NCBI RefSeq assembly: GCF_018402495.1 | Contig: NZ_JAGYIU010000002.1 | Span: forward strand, 648,984 to 712,983 | From: Pseudoalteromonas sp. | GTDB lineage: Bacteria > Pseudomonadota > Gammaproteobacteria > Enterobacterales > Alteromonadaceae | DNA: 64,000 bases | Direction: 5' to 3' | Shown here: positions 19,370 through 28,716 of the stretch, piece after piece | Layout of the letters: each line of letters begins with the position of its first letter | Position numbering within the stretch: position 1 is the first letter of the stretch | Translations under genes and position numbers: made by a program | The notes under the pieces: generated by a model | Databases searched by the model: none | Told to the model about the DNA's origin: nothing | What the model saw: the letters and a program-made list of their open reading frames with translations, nothing else

Positions 19370-19749
19370 CTATTACATACCCAATATTAGCCTTGACTGG
19401 TGCTTTTTTAACCTTTTATTTAGCTAAACATAATCGCTTTGATGCTATAAGAGCCTCAGCTGCACTCTCAATTATTGCCTATTTAATATTGTCACAATTT
19501 AGCCTCAATGCAGAACTATACAGTATTGTCTTTTTTGGCGGCACCTTTATTGGTATGAGTGCCCCTCACCGCTTTGGGGTATATACGCTTGCCAGTTCAG
19601 CAATTATATTTTCACTGTTTTTTGCCTATTTGGTTCCCAATCTTGATGGTTTTGGTGGTGCGTTAGGGGTGAGTGCATTTTTATCTGTGTGTATTTGCCA
19701 CGTCTTTATTTTACTGGGTGCACCGCGCAGTAAAAAAACTAAAATTTAA
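19366..19749 (+). CDS. Small four-helix membrane protein, second of a paralogous pair
   Basis: This 127-residue polytopic membrane protein overlaps the preceding gene by 4 nt. It carries the same FxGxFxGMS and GFGGxLGxxAFxSV motifs, pointing to an ancient duplication. The C-terminus is basic (PRSKKTKI) and probably cytoplasmic. I cannot assign a function. Conservation of glycine-rich motifs in both copies suggests packed helices of a small channel or transporter made from two different subunits, but this is inference. Confidence 0.6.
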   Translation: MTITYPILALTGAFLTFYLAKHNRFDAIRASAALSIIAYLILSQFSLNAELYSIVFFGGTFIGMSAPHRFGVYTLASSAIIFSLFFAYLVPNLDGFGGALGVSAFLSVCICHVFILLGAPRSKKTKI

Positions 19750-19841
19750 GACTTACTTGAATAAAAATTCAATTAAATCTTACACCTATTAAATCGTACA
19801 AAAATAACGCTTCTTTTTTGATCAACACAGCGCCTAGCTAC

Positions 19842-19876
19842 GTAACATTCACAAAGCTGTAACACTGTAACATTCA
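19842..19876 (+). promoter_or_regulatory. Direct repeat GTAACATTCA upstream of the FAS1 gene
   Basis: GTAACATTCA occurs at 19842 and 19867, 25 bp apart, with a further TGTAACACT between. The pair sits immediately upstream of the ribosome-binding site of the FAS1 lipoprotein gene and could be an operator or a sigma-factor recognition element. Confidence 0.3.
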
Positions 19877-19891
19877 ATTAAAGGAAAAAAT

Positions 19892-22081
19892 ATGAATAAA
19901 GTATTTAAGCTCGGTGCTATCATACTTCCCTTGTTACTCATTCAAGGTTGTAGTAGCGACGATGATAACAACGCCCCTGTCACTGTAGATCCACAACCAG
20001 CCGTTTCTGTTTTTGATGCCGCTCAAGGTTCTGGAGAATTCACTACCCTTGTTGCAGCTTTAGAAGCAACAGGTCTAGATGAAACACTCGATGATTTAAC
20101 TAATAGCTATACCGTTTTTGCTCCTACCGATGAGGCGTTTGCATTATTAGGTGAAGAAACTATCAATAATTTATTAGCTGATCCTGATACTCTAAGCTCA
20201 ATTTTAACTTATCATGTGATCTCTGGCAGAGTAGATGCACAAGCAGCAATTGGTTTAGCAGGCACAACCGTTGAAACGGTAAATGGACAAAGCATTGCAT
20301 TGTCTTTAAATGGTGAAAGCTTATTAGTTAATACCAGCACGGTAACAATGACCGACATTAAAACCGACAACGGTATTATTCATGTTATTGACGCAGTACT
20401 CACACCAAAAACAGTGTCAGAGACAGCACCAACCAACAATATTATTGAAACAGCCCAGCAAGCCGGCGACTTTAGCACCTTACTGGCAGCGCTTGATGCA
20501 GCAAATCTTACCTCAGCACTGGCTGATGAATCATCAGAGTTTACCGTATTTGCACCAACTGATGCTGCTTTTGAGGCAGTAGGTAGCAAAATGATTAACA
20601 CCTTGCTCGCTAACCCTGGTGTATTAGGTGATATTTTAAAGCAGCATGTTATATCTGGATCTGTAGATTCTGTCACTGCAATGTCTCTTAACGGCCAATC
20701 AGCTGAAACCTTGCTTGGAAATACTTTACCTATTGCGATTAACGCAGACACTAACATGTTAATGTTTGGCGGTGCGAACGTGGTGGTGACTGATATAGAA
20801 ACCACCAATGGTATTATTCATGTCATTGATTCTGTGATCGTTGGCGATGTTGCCCTACCCGAGAGCTTTGGCACAATCGCAGATGTTGCAAGTGAAAATG
20901 GCAACTTTACTACATTACTTGCTGCACTTTCAGCAACGGGTTTAGACACTGTAGTGAGCGACCCTACCAACACCTTTACTGTATTTGCACCAACTGATGC
21001 AGCATTCTCGGCACTTGGTCAAGACACCATTGACGCGTTACTAGCAGATACCGACACGCTTCGTGATATTTTACTCTATCACGTAGTTTCTGACGCAAGT
21101 GTATTGTCTGATGCAGCAGTGACCATTGCTAACAGTGAAGACAATAAAGTTGAAATGGCTAATGGAGATATGGCTGCGCTATCGTATGTAGACAGCTCGC
21201 TATTTATTAATGATGCGGCGGTAACTACAGCGAATGTAACGGCTGACAACGGTGTTATTCATGTATTAAATAAAGTGATGATGCCCCCCGCTGAAATAGG
21301 CACACCAACTAAAACGATTGCAACCGTTGCCACAGAAACACCTGCATTATCTACACTAGTAGCTGCACTGCAAGCAGCAGGGTTAGTGGATACATTTAAC
21401 GATACCACACAATCATTTACGGTATTTGCACCAACAAATTCGGCATTTAGTAAAATTCCTACCGCTGATTTAAATGCGTTATTAGCTGACACGACAGCAC
21501 TTACTGGCGTACTTACTCAACATGTATTAGCTGCCCAAGTAGGTAGTACTGATGCATTTGCTGCTAACGGTAAAATGGTCACTACACTTGCGGAAAATAT
21601 GCTAAGCGTAAACGTGGTAGATTTTACCAGTACCGAAAATACAGCAACAGACAGCGTAGCTTATGATGTAACTAATAATCGTTTAGTAACGGGTATGGCT
21701 GATACAATGCCTGGTAAAACGCTCTACGTATTTGATAACGACTTAGGGGAAGCAATGAGCGTATGTGAAGCCGCTTGTGCAACAACGTGGCCACCCGTGC
21801 TAGGCACTGCGGCATCTATTGAAAATATTCCAGGTTTATCATTAATTGCTCGCTCAGATGACAGCATGCAAGTCGCTTACCTTGGCCGTCCTTTATATAC
21901 CTTCTCAGGTGATACGGCAGCCGGTCAAAACAACGGTCAAGCTGTGAACGATATTTGGTGGCAAGTAAGCTTACCGGCTACATCACTGCAAGTCGCTGGC
22001 AGCAACGTAACAACCACTGATATTTACACTAGCAATGGCGTTGTGCACTTAATTGATACAGTGATCACAACGGCCAAATAG
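19892..22081 (+). CDS. Four-domain fasciclin (FAS1) lipoprotein with inserted repeat domain
   Basis: The 729-residue predicted lipoprotein has the lipobox LIQGC (Cys20) followed by an acidic linker. Four FAS1 adhesion domains start near residues 40, 182, 326 and 473, each with TVFAPTD/N and the closing NGIIHVID or NGVVHLID motif. The fourth is split: a segment at about 589-696 (TLYVFDND, CEAACATTWPPV, YLGRPLYTFSGD, WWQVS) matches the secreted-repeat family PF03640, and the FAS1 closing strand follows it. A cell-surface or periplasmic adhesion role is likely. The start has AAAGGA. Confidence 0.87.
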   Translation: MNKVFKLGAIILPLLLIQGCSSDDDNNAPVTVDPQPAVSVFDAAQGSGEFTTLVAALEATGLDETLDDLTNSYTVFAPTDEAFALLGEETINNLLADPDTLSSILTYHVISGRVDAQAAIGLAGTTVETVNGQSIALSLNGESLLVNTSTVTMTDIKTDNGIIHVIDAVLTPKTVSETAPTNNIIETAQQAGDFSTLLAALDAANLTSALADESSEFTVFAPTDAAFEAVGSKMINTLLANPGVLGDILKQHVISGSVDSVTAMSLNGQSAETLLGNTLPIAINADTNMLMFGGANVVVTDIETTNGIIHVIDSVIVGDVALPESFGTIADVASENGNFTTLLAALSATGLDTVVSDPTNTFTVFAPTDAAFSALGQDTIDALLADTDTLRDILLYHVVSDASVLSDAAVTIANSEDNKVEMANGDMAALSYVDSSLFINDAAVTTANVTADNGVIHVLNKVMMPPAEIGTPTKTIATVATETPALSTLVAALQAAGLVDTFNDTTQSFTVFAPTNSAFSKIPTADLNALLADTTALTGVLTQHVLAAQVGSTDAFAANGKMVTTLAENMLSVNVVDFTSTENTATDSVAYDVTNNRLVTGMADTMPGKTLYVFDNDLGEAMSVCEAACATTWPPVLGTAASIENIPGLSLIARSDDSMQVAYLGRPLYTFSGDTAAGQNNGQAVNDIWWQVSLPATSLQVAGSNVTTTDIYTSNGVVHLIDTVITTAK

Positions 22082-22100
22082 TTAAATTTTACTGTGAGAT

Positions 22101-22137
22101 AAGCCGGGAGTAGTGCTATTTGCTCCTGGCTTTTTTT
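22101..22137 (+). terminator. Terminator after the FAS1 gene
   Basis: The near-perfect stem AGCCGGGAG/CTCCTGGCT is followed by TTTTTTT. Confidence 0.8.
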
Positions 22138-22152
22138 ATATAAAAAATAGGC

Positions 22153-22977
22153 TTACTTATTACTACTTTGAGAGCTAGTAGGGTAACCAAATAATACTTT
22201 TAATTTAGCTTTTAACCCTATAGCTTGGTAAGTAGTTTTAAATAAATACTGCCATTGATGAAAGGTAATTTTGATTGGGTTATTACTGTTTAGCTGACCA
22301 ATAATGCCGTATTTACACGGTTTATTTTCATCTTCTTCGACGTAAGTGCCAAATAATTTATCCCAAACAATTAAAACACCTGCAAAGTTTTTATCTAAAT
22401 AGCCATTATTTATAGCGTGATGCACCCGATGATGCGAAGGGGTATTAAATACGTTTTCAAACCAACCTAGCTTTTTTACCACTTGCGTGTGCACAAAAAA
22501 TTGATACGCTAAATTTATCGCCACCACAGCAAAAACAATCACAGGCTCAAAGCCTATTAATATCATTGGCATCCAAAACACCCACATACCCGCCAGCGGA
22601 TACGTTAAACTTTGCCTAAATGCCGTGGTAAAGTTCATTTTAGTAGAGCTATGATGCACTACATGAGCGGCCCATAACCAATGAATATGGTGTGATGCAC
22701 GATGAAACCAATAGTATAAAAAATCTTGCAGTACAAAAGCACCTAATACAGTAAATAGCGTCAATTCAATTTCAAATAGTCGAAACTGATACAGCCAATA
22801 AAAAAACGGCATTAATAATATTAATGCAATGGCATCAGCGCCTTGATGTAATAAGGCCAGCACAGCGTTGGCTAAACTATCTTTTATGTCGTAGTAACGT
22901 CTAAATTTTATAAATTCAATACCAACAAACAGCAAAAAAACAGGGCTCAGCGCCAATAAAATAATTTCAATGCTCAT
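22153..22977 (-). CDS. Sterol desaturase/fatty-acid hydroxylase family protein
   Basis: The 274-residue membrane di-iron oxygenase family protein has histidine clusters HRASHH, HVVHH and HRVHH between hydrophobic helices, the classic eight-histidine pattern. It is expected to hydroxylate or desaturate a lipid; the substrate is unknown. The start is supported by AGGAGAA and lies 11 nt inside the end of the SRPBCC gene, indicating translational coupling. An AraC-family regulator is divergent from this pair. Confidence 0.83.
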   Translation of the reverse strand: MSIEIILLALSPVFLLFVGIEFIKFRRYYDIKDSLANAVLALLHQGADAIALILLMPFFYWLYQFRLFEIELTLFTVLGAFVLQDFLYYWFHRASHHIHWLWAAHVVHHSSTKMNFTTAFRQSLTYPLAGMWVFWMPMILIGFEPVIVFAVVAINLAYQFFVHTQVVKKLGWFENVFNTPSHHRVHHAINNGYLDKNFAGVLIVWDKLFGTYVEEDENKPCKYGIIGQLNSNNPIKITFHQWQYLFKTTYQAIGLKAKLKVLFGYPTSSQSSNK

Positions 22978-23416
22978 GGCGTTTCTCCTGAAAATAACGG
23001 GCTATTTTTTTAAGTGCTTGGCTAACATCTTTTTTTATAAAAAAAGCCAGTATAAAATCGGGTAGCCATAAAGGCGCAATGCAACTAATATGATAGCTTA
23101 TGTCGGTGAGTGATTGCTGAGCATTATTGGCTTTTAAGTAAATATCACCACGGTGCTGTGCAACGGGTTTATCGCCTAAAATACGATAACTTATATGGCT
23201 GTTATCGGCCGTTATTATTTGCTCTTTAAATGTTGTACCTTGCATTTTTATTTGTCTAATAGTGCCTTTTCCACCACTTATTTCACCCGAGTCTTGCGGT
23301 GTTAACACTTCAAACTGCGCATTAAAAAAGCGCCCCAAATCAGCATGCGCTAATAATAAGGTGCATAATTGTTCAGGTGTTGCTGCCACACTATGTTTAA
23401 CGTTTATCTCAATCAT
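22967..23416 (-). CDS. SRPBCC-family protein
   Basis: The 149-residue protein has a START/SRPBCC-like fold: it begins with the strand MIEINVKHSVAATPEQL, has a central KGTIRQIKMQG strand and ends in a helix rich in basic residues. An in-frame ATG further upstream would add 17 residues. The start at 23416 is preferred because AGGGGG precedes it at proper spacing. It overlaps the sterol desaturase-like gene by 11 nt, so the two may share a lipid substrate, for example binding the hydroxylated lipid. That role is inferred. Confidence 0.7.
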   Translation of the reverse strand: MIEINVKHSVAATPEQLCTLLLAHADLGRFFNAQFEVLTPQDSGEISGGKGTIRQIKMQGTTFKEQIITADNSHISYRILGDKPVAQHRGDIYLKANNAQQSLTDISYHISCIAPLWLPDFILAFFIKKDVSQALKKIARYFQEKRHEH

Positions 23417-23512
23417 TGTGTGCCCCCTATTATTTTTATAGATCTCTAGCATATAAAAATATTGCATGGCAAACTTGCGATTAGATGACTATTTTTTAGC
23501 TTTAGGCGACAA

Positions 23513-24511
23513 ATGAAAACCTTAGCCGATCATTACTTTTCTAGCTGTTTGGATTATCTGCAAAGCAAAGGGTTAGATAGCCAAGAGATACTAACTGCCA
23601 TTGAATTTGCTGAATATACAAATAAGCAAACACAACAATTAGCGCCACGTATTAGCTTAAAAAGCTATAATGCGCTGCTTAGTTATGCACAGCAAACGCT
23701 AAACGACTCCTTATTTGGCTTTGAGTTAGGAAAACAAATACGTACCGCTGATTTTGGTGTACTTGGGTATTTAATTGAATCCAGTACAAATTTAGCCAGT
23801 GCCATTACTGCACTACTGAGTTACGACAGCCTAGTGGCTAACATAGGGCGTGCTGAGTTTGCACAGCAACAAACACTTTGCAAGGTAACCTGGTTAGCAG
23901 ACCCACAGTGCAGCCCACAGGCCGTATTACGAAATATGACCGCGTGGGTAAGTGTTATACGCCAACTGCTTAATCCTCAGCTTTCGCCTAGTTGCGTTTA
24001 TTTTACAGCACGTTTTTCGGACAGTGAGTTACAACAATTAGCGCAATGGTTTAATTGCCCAATAAAAGCTGGCGCTAACTTTAATCAAGTAGAGTTTCCA
24101 AGTAGTTACTTAACCCTGCCTTTTAAAACCGATAACTCCCAGATTAACGCTGTGCTTAAGCAAATGTCAGAGCAACAGCTATCCCAGTTTAAAAGTCAGC
24201 AATTATTAACAGAAAAAATTAATCATATTTTAATGGCTAAATACGATTTGCAGGACTGTTCACTGATCAGAACGGCTAGTGCTTTAAATATGACCCCGCG
24301 CACAGTGCAACGTCATCTAAAGCAAGAAAACACCAATTTTGCAGCTCTTCTTGAGCAAGAGCAAAAACGCCGTTTGTTAACATATATTCCTCATTATTCG
24401 CTAAGCAGTATTGCAACTATGTTGGGGTTTAATGATCAAAGTTCCTTTAACCGTGCTTTTAAGCGCTGGTATCATTGCTCACCTCGCCAATTTATAAAAA
24501 ACAATAATTAA
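23513..24511 (+). CDS. AraC-family regulator with Arabinose_bd-type N domain
   Basis: The 332-residue regulator has an N-terminal ligand-binding domain of the OruR/ArgR type (about 15-195) and a C-terminal AraC helix-turn-helix domain (about 235-332, with SSIATMLGFNDQSSFNRAFKRWYHCSPRQF). It is divergent from the SRPBCC/sterol-desaturase operon with only 96 nt between, and is likely its regulator. Relatives often sense fatty or organic acids, but the ligand is not deducible here. Confidence 0.85.
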   Translation: MKTLADHYFSSCLDYLQSKGLDSQEILTAIEFAEYTNKQTQQLAPRISLKSYNALLSYAQQTLNDSLFGFELGKQIRTADFGVLGYLIESSTNLASAITALLSYDSLVANIGRAEFAQQQTLCKVTWLADPQCSPQAVLRNMTAWVSVIRQLLNPQLSPSCVYFTARFSDSELQQLAQWFNCPIKAGANFNQVEFPSSYLTLPFKTDNSQINAVLKQMSEQQLSQFKSQQLLTEKINHILMAKYDLQDCSLIRTASALNMTPRTVQRHLKQENTNFAALLEQEQKRRLLTYIPHYSLSSIATMLGFNDQSSFNRAFKRWYHCSPRQFIKNNN

Positions 24512-24604
24512 ACACCTTGATTACTTAAAATATACATTTACCGTGTACCTTTTTATTAATTTTATTTACACTAGCCTCATGTGTTGCTTTAAAGACAATT
24601 ATTT

Positions 24605-25366
24605 ATGCGTTTGCGTATGGTGTTAACTGTTTTTGTATTGGTTTTTTATAGTGCGGTCTGTCACGCAAACCCGGTTACCTTCATCGCTGAAGATTTGCCC
24701 CCTTATCATTTTAAAAACCCTCAAGGTGACGCGCAGGGCGCCTTAGTAGATATCGCTAAAGCAGTATTAAAAGGCACAGCTTTAACAGCAAAGTTTGAAA
24801 TAATGCCGATGGCGCGTATGTTTCAGCAGCAACAAGCCAACCCGAATGCTATTATGCTATCGCTGCTCAAAACACCAAACAGACATCATCTATATAAGTG
24901 GCTGGGGAAAGTGTATTTTGCAGATGCATACCTAGTAAGTTTACGCAGTCATAACGATGAAGTGATTCACTTAAACTTTGCCAAAGAATACAAAGTAGCC
25001 ACTATTCGCGGTTATTCTGCTCAGGCTTATTTAGAAGCCCAAGGCTTTACTGAAAGTGAGAATCTAGTCTTAGTGAGTTACTACCAGCAGCTATGGAAAA
25101 TGCTGTATAAAAATCGTATCGATTTTGTGGTAACTAACACCCTCACACTTGAAAACGAGTTAAAGCGCACAGGGCTCGACCCAAGCTTAATTACTAAACG
25201 CATCCACTTAGATGAACTACCTTCTTCTCTTCACTTTGCAGCCAGTAATCAGCTTGACTCACACACAGCAAAAATTATTAGCGATAGGTTAAATGCCATC
25301 AAGGAAAGTGGTGAATATCAGCAAATTTTACATAAATGGCAACTCCCTATGCCAAAAAACCTTTAA
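24605..25366 (+). CDS. Periplasmic substrate-binding protein (SBP_bac_3-like)
   Basis: The 253-residue protein has a signal peptide (about 1-21, ending CHAN) and a type II periplasmic binding fold: TFIAEDLPPYHFKNPQGDAQGALVDIAKAVL opens the domain and KVATIRGYSAQAYLEAQGF marks the second lobe. No ABC permease is adjacent. Relatives in marine bacteria are often orphan binding proteins. The ribosome-binding site is weak. The stop TAA overlaps the convergent NUDIX stop in a shared TTAA. Confidence 0.78.
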   Translation: MRLRMVLTVFVLVFYSAVCHANPVTFIAEDLPPYHFKNPQGDAQGALVDIAKAVLKGTALTAKFEIMPMARMFQQQQANPNAIMLSLLKTPNRHHLYKWLGKVYFADAYLVSLRSHNDEVIHLNFAKEYKVATIRGYSAQAYLEAQGFTESENLVLVSYYQQLWKMLYKNRIDFVVTNTLTLENELKRTGLDPSLITKRIHLDELPSSLHFAASNQLDSHTAKIISDRLNAIKESGEYQQILHKWQLPMPKNL

Positions 25367-25785
25367 TACTCAGCGGACAAGGTATTCTGTGCTAAATAAT
25401 TTTTTAATGAGGTAAACAAAGGTGAGGGCAAGTCATTAATATCGCACCAACGCCACTGTAAACATTTGTTAGGTTCTTTATTTACAGGCTCGCCACCTTT
25501 ATACGTTGCCTGCACGTATAAGGTAATATAGTGCTTGTTCTCGACGCTAAAAATATCGTTGGTAAAATCGAGTTTACGAATATTAGTAACATTAAGCCCT
25601 GTCTCTTCTGCTACTTCACGCACTGCACATTGCTCTAGCGTTTCACCAAATTCTAAATGTCCACCGGGTGTTGCCCAAGTATTTGCACCATGTGCGCCTA
25701 TCCGTTCACCAAGTAAAATTTTATTATCATGCATTACTATCACTGCAACGCCTACTCTGACCATTTGATTCATTCTTACATCCAT
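25363..25785 (-). CDS. NUDIX hydrolase
   Basis: The 140-residue protein has a complete Nudix box at 41-64 (GGHLEF, GE, REVAEETGL), which binds magnesium and the diphosphate of a nucleoside-diphosphate-X substrate. The size and the VRVGVAVIVMHDNKILLGER opening resemble small MutT-like or dinucleotide hydrolases; the substrate is unknown. The first ATG at 25785 is used, but starts at Met5 or Met8 are also plausible because GAGAG is only 3 nt from the first ATG. Confidence 0.85.
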   Translation of the reverse strand: MDVRMNQMVRVGVAVIVMHDNKILLGERIGAHGANTWATPGGHLEFGETLEQCAVREVAEETGLNVTNIRKLDFTNDIFSVENKHYITLYVQATYKGGEPVNKEPNKCLQWRWCDINDLPSPLFTSLKNYLAQNTLSAEY

Positions 25786-25968
25786 TTACTCTCATTAATT
25801 ACTGATACATTTTACATTAGTTGGAACTTTTTAGTTCCATACAATCATTACGTTGAACAAACATCAGAACCAGAGCTTATTATTTGACCGACTATGGTCG
25901 AATATCGCTATTAATAAAAAGCGCTTAATTTTAAATAAAGTTATATTTAATTTTGTTCAGGAGCCTTT

Positions 25969-27858
25969 ATGTCAGGTGAATACAAACAACACTACAACGA
26001 GTTTAAACAAAACCCGGCAGCGTTTTGGTTATCGCAAAGTAAACGCCTCCATTGGTACCAGGCTCCAGAAACAGCTTACACACAAGATGAAAACGGTTTA
26101 TATCACTGGTATGCCGACGGCCAACTTAACAGCTGTTTTTTAGCTCTTGATCAGCATGTTATTGCCGGCCATGGCGATGAAACAGCGTTAATATATGACT
26201 CACCCGTAACCAATACCGCGCGCACCTACAGCTACGTTGAACTGCAACAAGAAGTCGCTAAATTCGCAGGAGTAATGCAGTCTTTAGGCGTAACAAAAGG
26301 CGACCGCGTGGTTATTTACATGCCCATGATCCCCGAGGCCGTAATTGGTATGTTAGCCTGCGCCCGCATCGGCGCTATTCATTCGGTCGTTTTTGGCGGG
26401 TTTGCAGCACATGAGCTTGCCGTAAGAATTGATGACGCCAAGCCTAAGTTAGTACTCAGTGCCTCTTGCGGTGTAGAAGTGAATACCGTAATTGAATACA
26501 AAGAGTTACTTGATAACGCCCTCGCATCAGCCTCGTATAAAGTAGAACATTGTATTATTTATCAGCGTGAGCAAGTAACTGCACCACTTATGCCTGAGCG
26601 TGATATTGACTGGGCTGTTGCAATGCAAACAGCTACTGGCGTTGATCCCGTTCCGGTAAGTGGCGATCACCCGCTTTATATTTTATACACGTCAGGCACA
26701 ACGGGTACTCCCAAAGGGGTTGTTCGTGAAAATGGCGGCCATGCCGTGGCCATGCATTACAGCATGGAAACCGTATACGGCATGAAACCGGGTGACGTGT
26801 TTTGGGCCGCTTCGGATATTGGTTGGGTTGTAGGCCATTCGTACATAGTGTATGCCCCGCTTATGTACCGCTGCGCCACTATTTTATTTGAAGGTAAACC
26901 CATTAGAACCCCAGATGCCAGCGCATTTTGGCGAGTGGTTGAACAGTACAAAGTAACGGCTTTATTTAGCGCGCCAACGGCCTTTAGAGCGATAAAAAAA
27001 GAAGACCCCAATGCCGATGGGTTTAAACAATACGATACTTCAAGCCTAAAACGCTTGTTTTTAGCAGGCGAGCGTTTAGATCCCCCCACCTACGATTGGC
27101 TCAAAGAAAAAACAGGCCTACCTGTGCTTGATCATTGGTGGCAAACAGAAACCGGTTGGGCGATAGCCTGTAATCCTGTCGGCATTGAACACCTACCTAC
27201 AAAAGCAGGCAGTTCAACGGTTGCGACTCCTGGGTTTGACGTACGTATTTTAGATATGAATGGTGACCAATGCGCCCCCAATGAACAAGGTGCGGTCGTT
27301 ATTAAACTGCCTTTACCACCAGGATGTTTACCCACTATTTGGCAAAATACCGAACGCTTTAAAGCCGGTTATTTAAGTGAATATGAAGGCTATTATCTTT
27401 CTGGCGACGGCGGTTATATTGATGATGATGGCTACCTATTTATTATGGGCCGCACCGATGATGTAATTAATGTCGCGGGGCATCGTTTATCAACCGGTGA
27501 AATGGAAGAAATTGTCGCCGCTCATCCCGCGGTTGCTGAATGTGCCGTATTTGGTGTTAATGATGCGCTCAAGGGTCAAAACCCCATGGCCATGGTGGTG
27601 TTAAAAAATGATTTTCAGGGCTCGTATAAAGAAGTAGAGCAGCAATTGGTGCAAACCGTGCGTAATCAAATTGGTGCTATTGCGTGTCTTAAAAATATTA
27701 TGTGTGTACAGCGCTTACCAAAAACACGCTCAGGTAAAATTTTACGCAAAAACTTACGTCAACTTATTGATGGTGAAGAACTACAAATTCCATCAACCAT
27801 TGACGACCCGAGTATTTTTGAAGAGCTTACCCAGCAACTCGTACAAAGCAAAGTGTAA
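25969..27858 (+). CDS. prpE: Propionyl-CoA synthetase-like acyl-CoA synthetase
   Basis: The 629-residue ANL-superfamily enzyme activates a short acid with ATP and CoA. The P-loop-like motif is ILYTSGTTGTPKGV, the acyl-binding region has ASDIGWVVGHSYIVYAPL, and the C-terminal domain has GRTDDVINVAGHRLSTGEMEE and the catalytic-lysine motif PKTRSGKILRK. Length and sequence follow E. coli PrpE more than Acs (ASDIGWVVGHS, LDPPTYDW, LPPGC), so propionate is the likeliest substrate. No other prp genes are adjacent. AGGAG precedes the start. Confidence 0.85.
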   Translation: MSGEYKQHYNEFKQNPAAFWLSQSKRLHWYQAPETAYTQDENGLYHWYADGQLNSCFLALDQHVIAGHGDETALIYDSPVTNTARTYSYVELQQEVAKFAGVMQSLGVTKGDRVVIYMPMIPEAVIGMLACARIGAIHSVVFGGFAAHELAVRIDDAKPKLVLSASCGVEVNTVIEYKELLDNALASASYKVEHCIIYQREQVTAPLMPERDIDWAVAMQTATGVDPVPVSGDHPLYILYTSGTTGTPKGVVRENGGHAVAMHYSMETVYGMKPGDVFWAASDIGWVVGHSYIVYAPLMYRCATILFEGKPIRTPDASAFWRVVEQYKVTALFSAPTAFRAIKKEDPNADGFKQYDTSSLKRLFLAGERLDPPTYDWLKEKTGLPVLDHWWQTETGWAIACNPVGIEHLPTKAGSSTVATPGFDVRILDMNGDQCAPNEQGAVVIKLPLPPGCLPTIWQNTERFKAGYLSEYEGYYLSGDGGYIDDDGYLFIMGRTDDVINVAGHRLSTGEMEEIVAAHPAVAECAVFGVNDALKGQNPMAMVVLKNDFQGSYKEVEQQLVQTVRNQIGAIACLKNIMCVQRLPKTRSGKILRKNLRQLIDGEELQIPSTIDDPSIFEELTQQLVQSKV

Positions 27859-27868
27859 AAATATGAAA

Positions 27869-28040
27869 TAAAGCCTATTTATAAAAATCTAACCTAAGGT
27901 TAAGAGTTTTACAGTGAAAACAAGGCGAGTTTTCGCGTCAATAGCAGGCCTATTGCAAGTAAATTCAGCGCAACTAGCGTTAAAAATAGCTGCGCGAAAT
28001 AAATTTATTAACCAGAGTTCATCAGGTTAAATAGGCTTTA
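27869..28040. repeat. 172-bp palindrome-ended intergenic repeat
   Basis: TAAAGCCTATTTA at 27869-27881 is exactly inverted at 28028-28040, with AACCT/AGGTT extending the symmetry on the inside. The interior carries further short palindromes, such as CAATAGCAGGCCTATTG. It contains no gene and lies between prpE and a convergent lipoprotein gene. It looks like a dispersed MITE- or ERIC-like repeat, but only one copy is in the window. Confidence 0.5.
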
Positions 28041-28188
28041 GTTTTTGCTATTTTTACATAAACAAATACTTATTTAGCGCTTTATAGAACTAAATAAAAA
28101 GACAGAAGCAACGTAAGCGAATAATGCTTTTATAACATGGCACGCTAAGGTTTAGCCGAAGCGCCCAAAGGCAACTTTTTAGGACAAC

Positions 28189-28716
28189 CTATTGTTTTTC
28201 AATGACTGCTTTTAGATTGTTTAATGCTGAAACAGAAAAACCACGATCATAAAAGTAAATAATTTTGCCATTTTCATCAAGCAGTATTACGCGGCTGTTA
28301 TTCGGGTTTTCGTTACCAGTAAATGCCTGAACCTTATCGCCATCTTTATAAATTGTGATCACCCCGCCCCACAACTCTTTTGGGATCCCTTTACGCATAC
28401 CGCTATCGATTAAGGTACTGAACATACGAGGAACCATACCTTGAATAGTTGGCAACTCATAAGCCGTCACATCAACTGCGCTCATATCTAAACCGATAAG
28501 CCAACGATCAATATCGAACTGACTATCTTGCTTATAACCAATTAATAGCAACGTATTGGGGTTGTTAAAATCATCAGGAATAGTAAATGACGTTTGCTCT
28601 AAGCTTTCTCCTGTCACCGTAGGAAACTGTTTACCAAGTAGTGCTTGATTGGGATACTGAGTTGAGCAACCACTTACCACTACAACTATCACCAGTGCCA
28701 TTATTGCCTTTAACAT
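28189..28716 (-). CDS. Putative lipoprotein, thioredoxin-like fold
   Basis: The 175-residue protein has a lipobox VVSGC (Cys17) after a hydrophobic segment. The rest resembles a thioredoxin-fold domain in its order of strands (GKQFPTVTGESLEQ, NTLLLIGYKQDSQFDIDRW, VILLDENGKIIYFYDRGFS), but no CxxC motif is present, so a redox role is doubtful. The family is conserved in marine gammaproteobacteria and its function is unknown. AAGGAA precedes the start. Confidence 0.65.
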   Translation of the reverse strand: MLKAIMALVIVVVVSGCSTQYPNQALLGKQFPTVTGESLEQTSFTIPDDFNNPNTLLLIGYKQDSQFDIDRWLIGLDMSAVDVTAYELPTIQGMVPRMFSTLIDSGMRKGIPKELWGGVITIYKDGDKVQAFTGNENPNNSRVILLDENGKIIYFYDRGFSVSALNNLKAVIEKQ

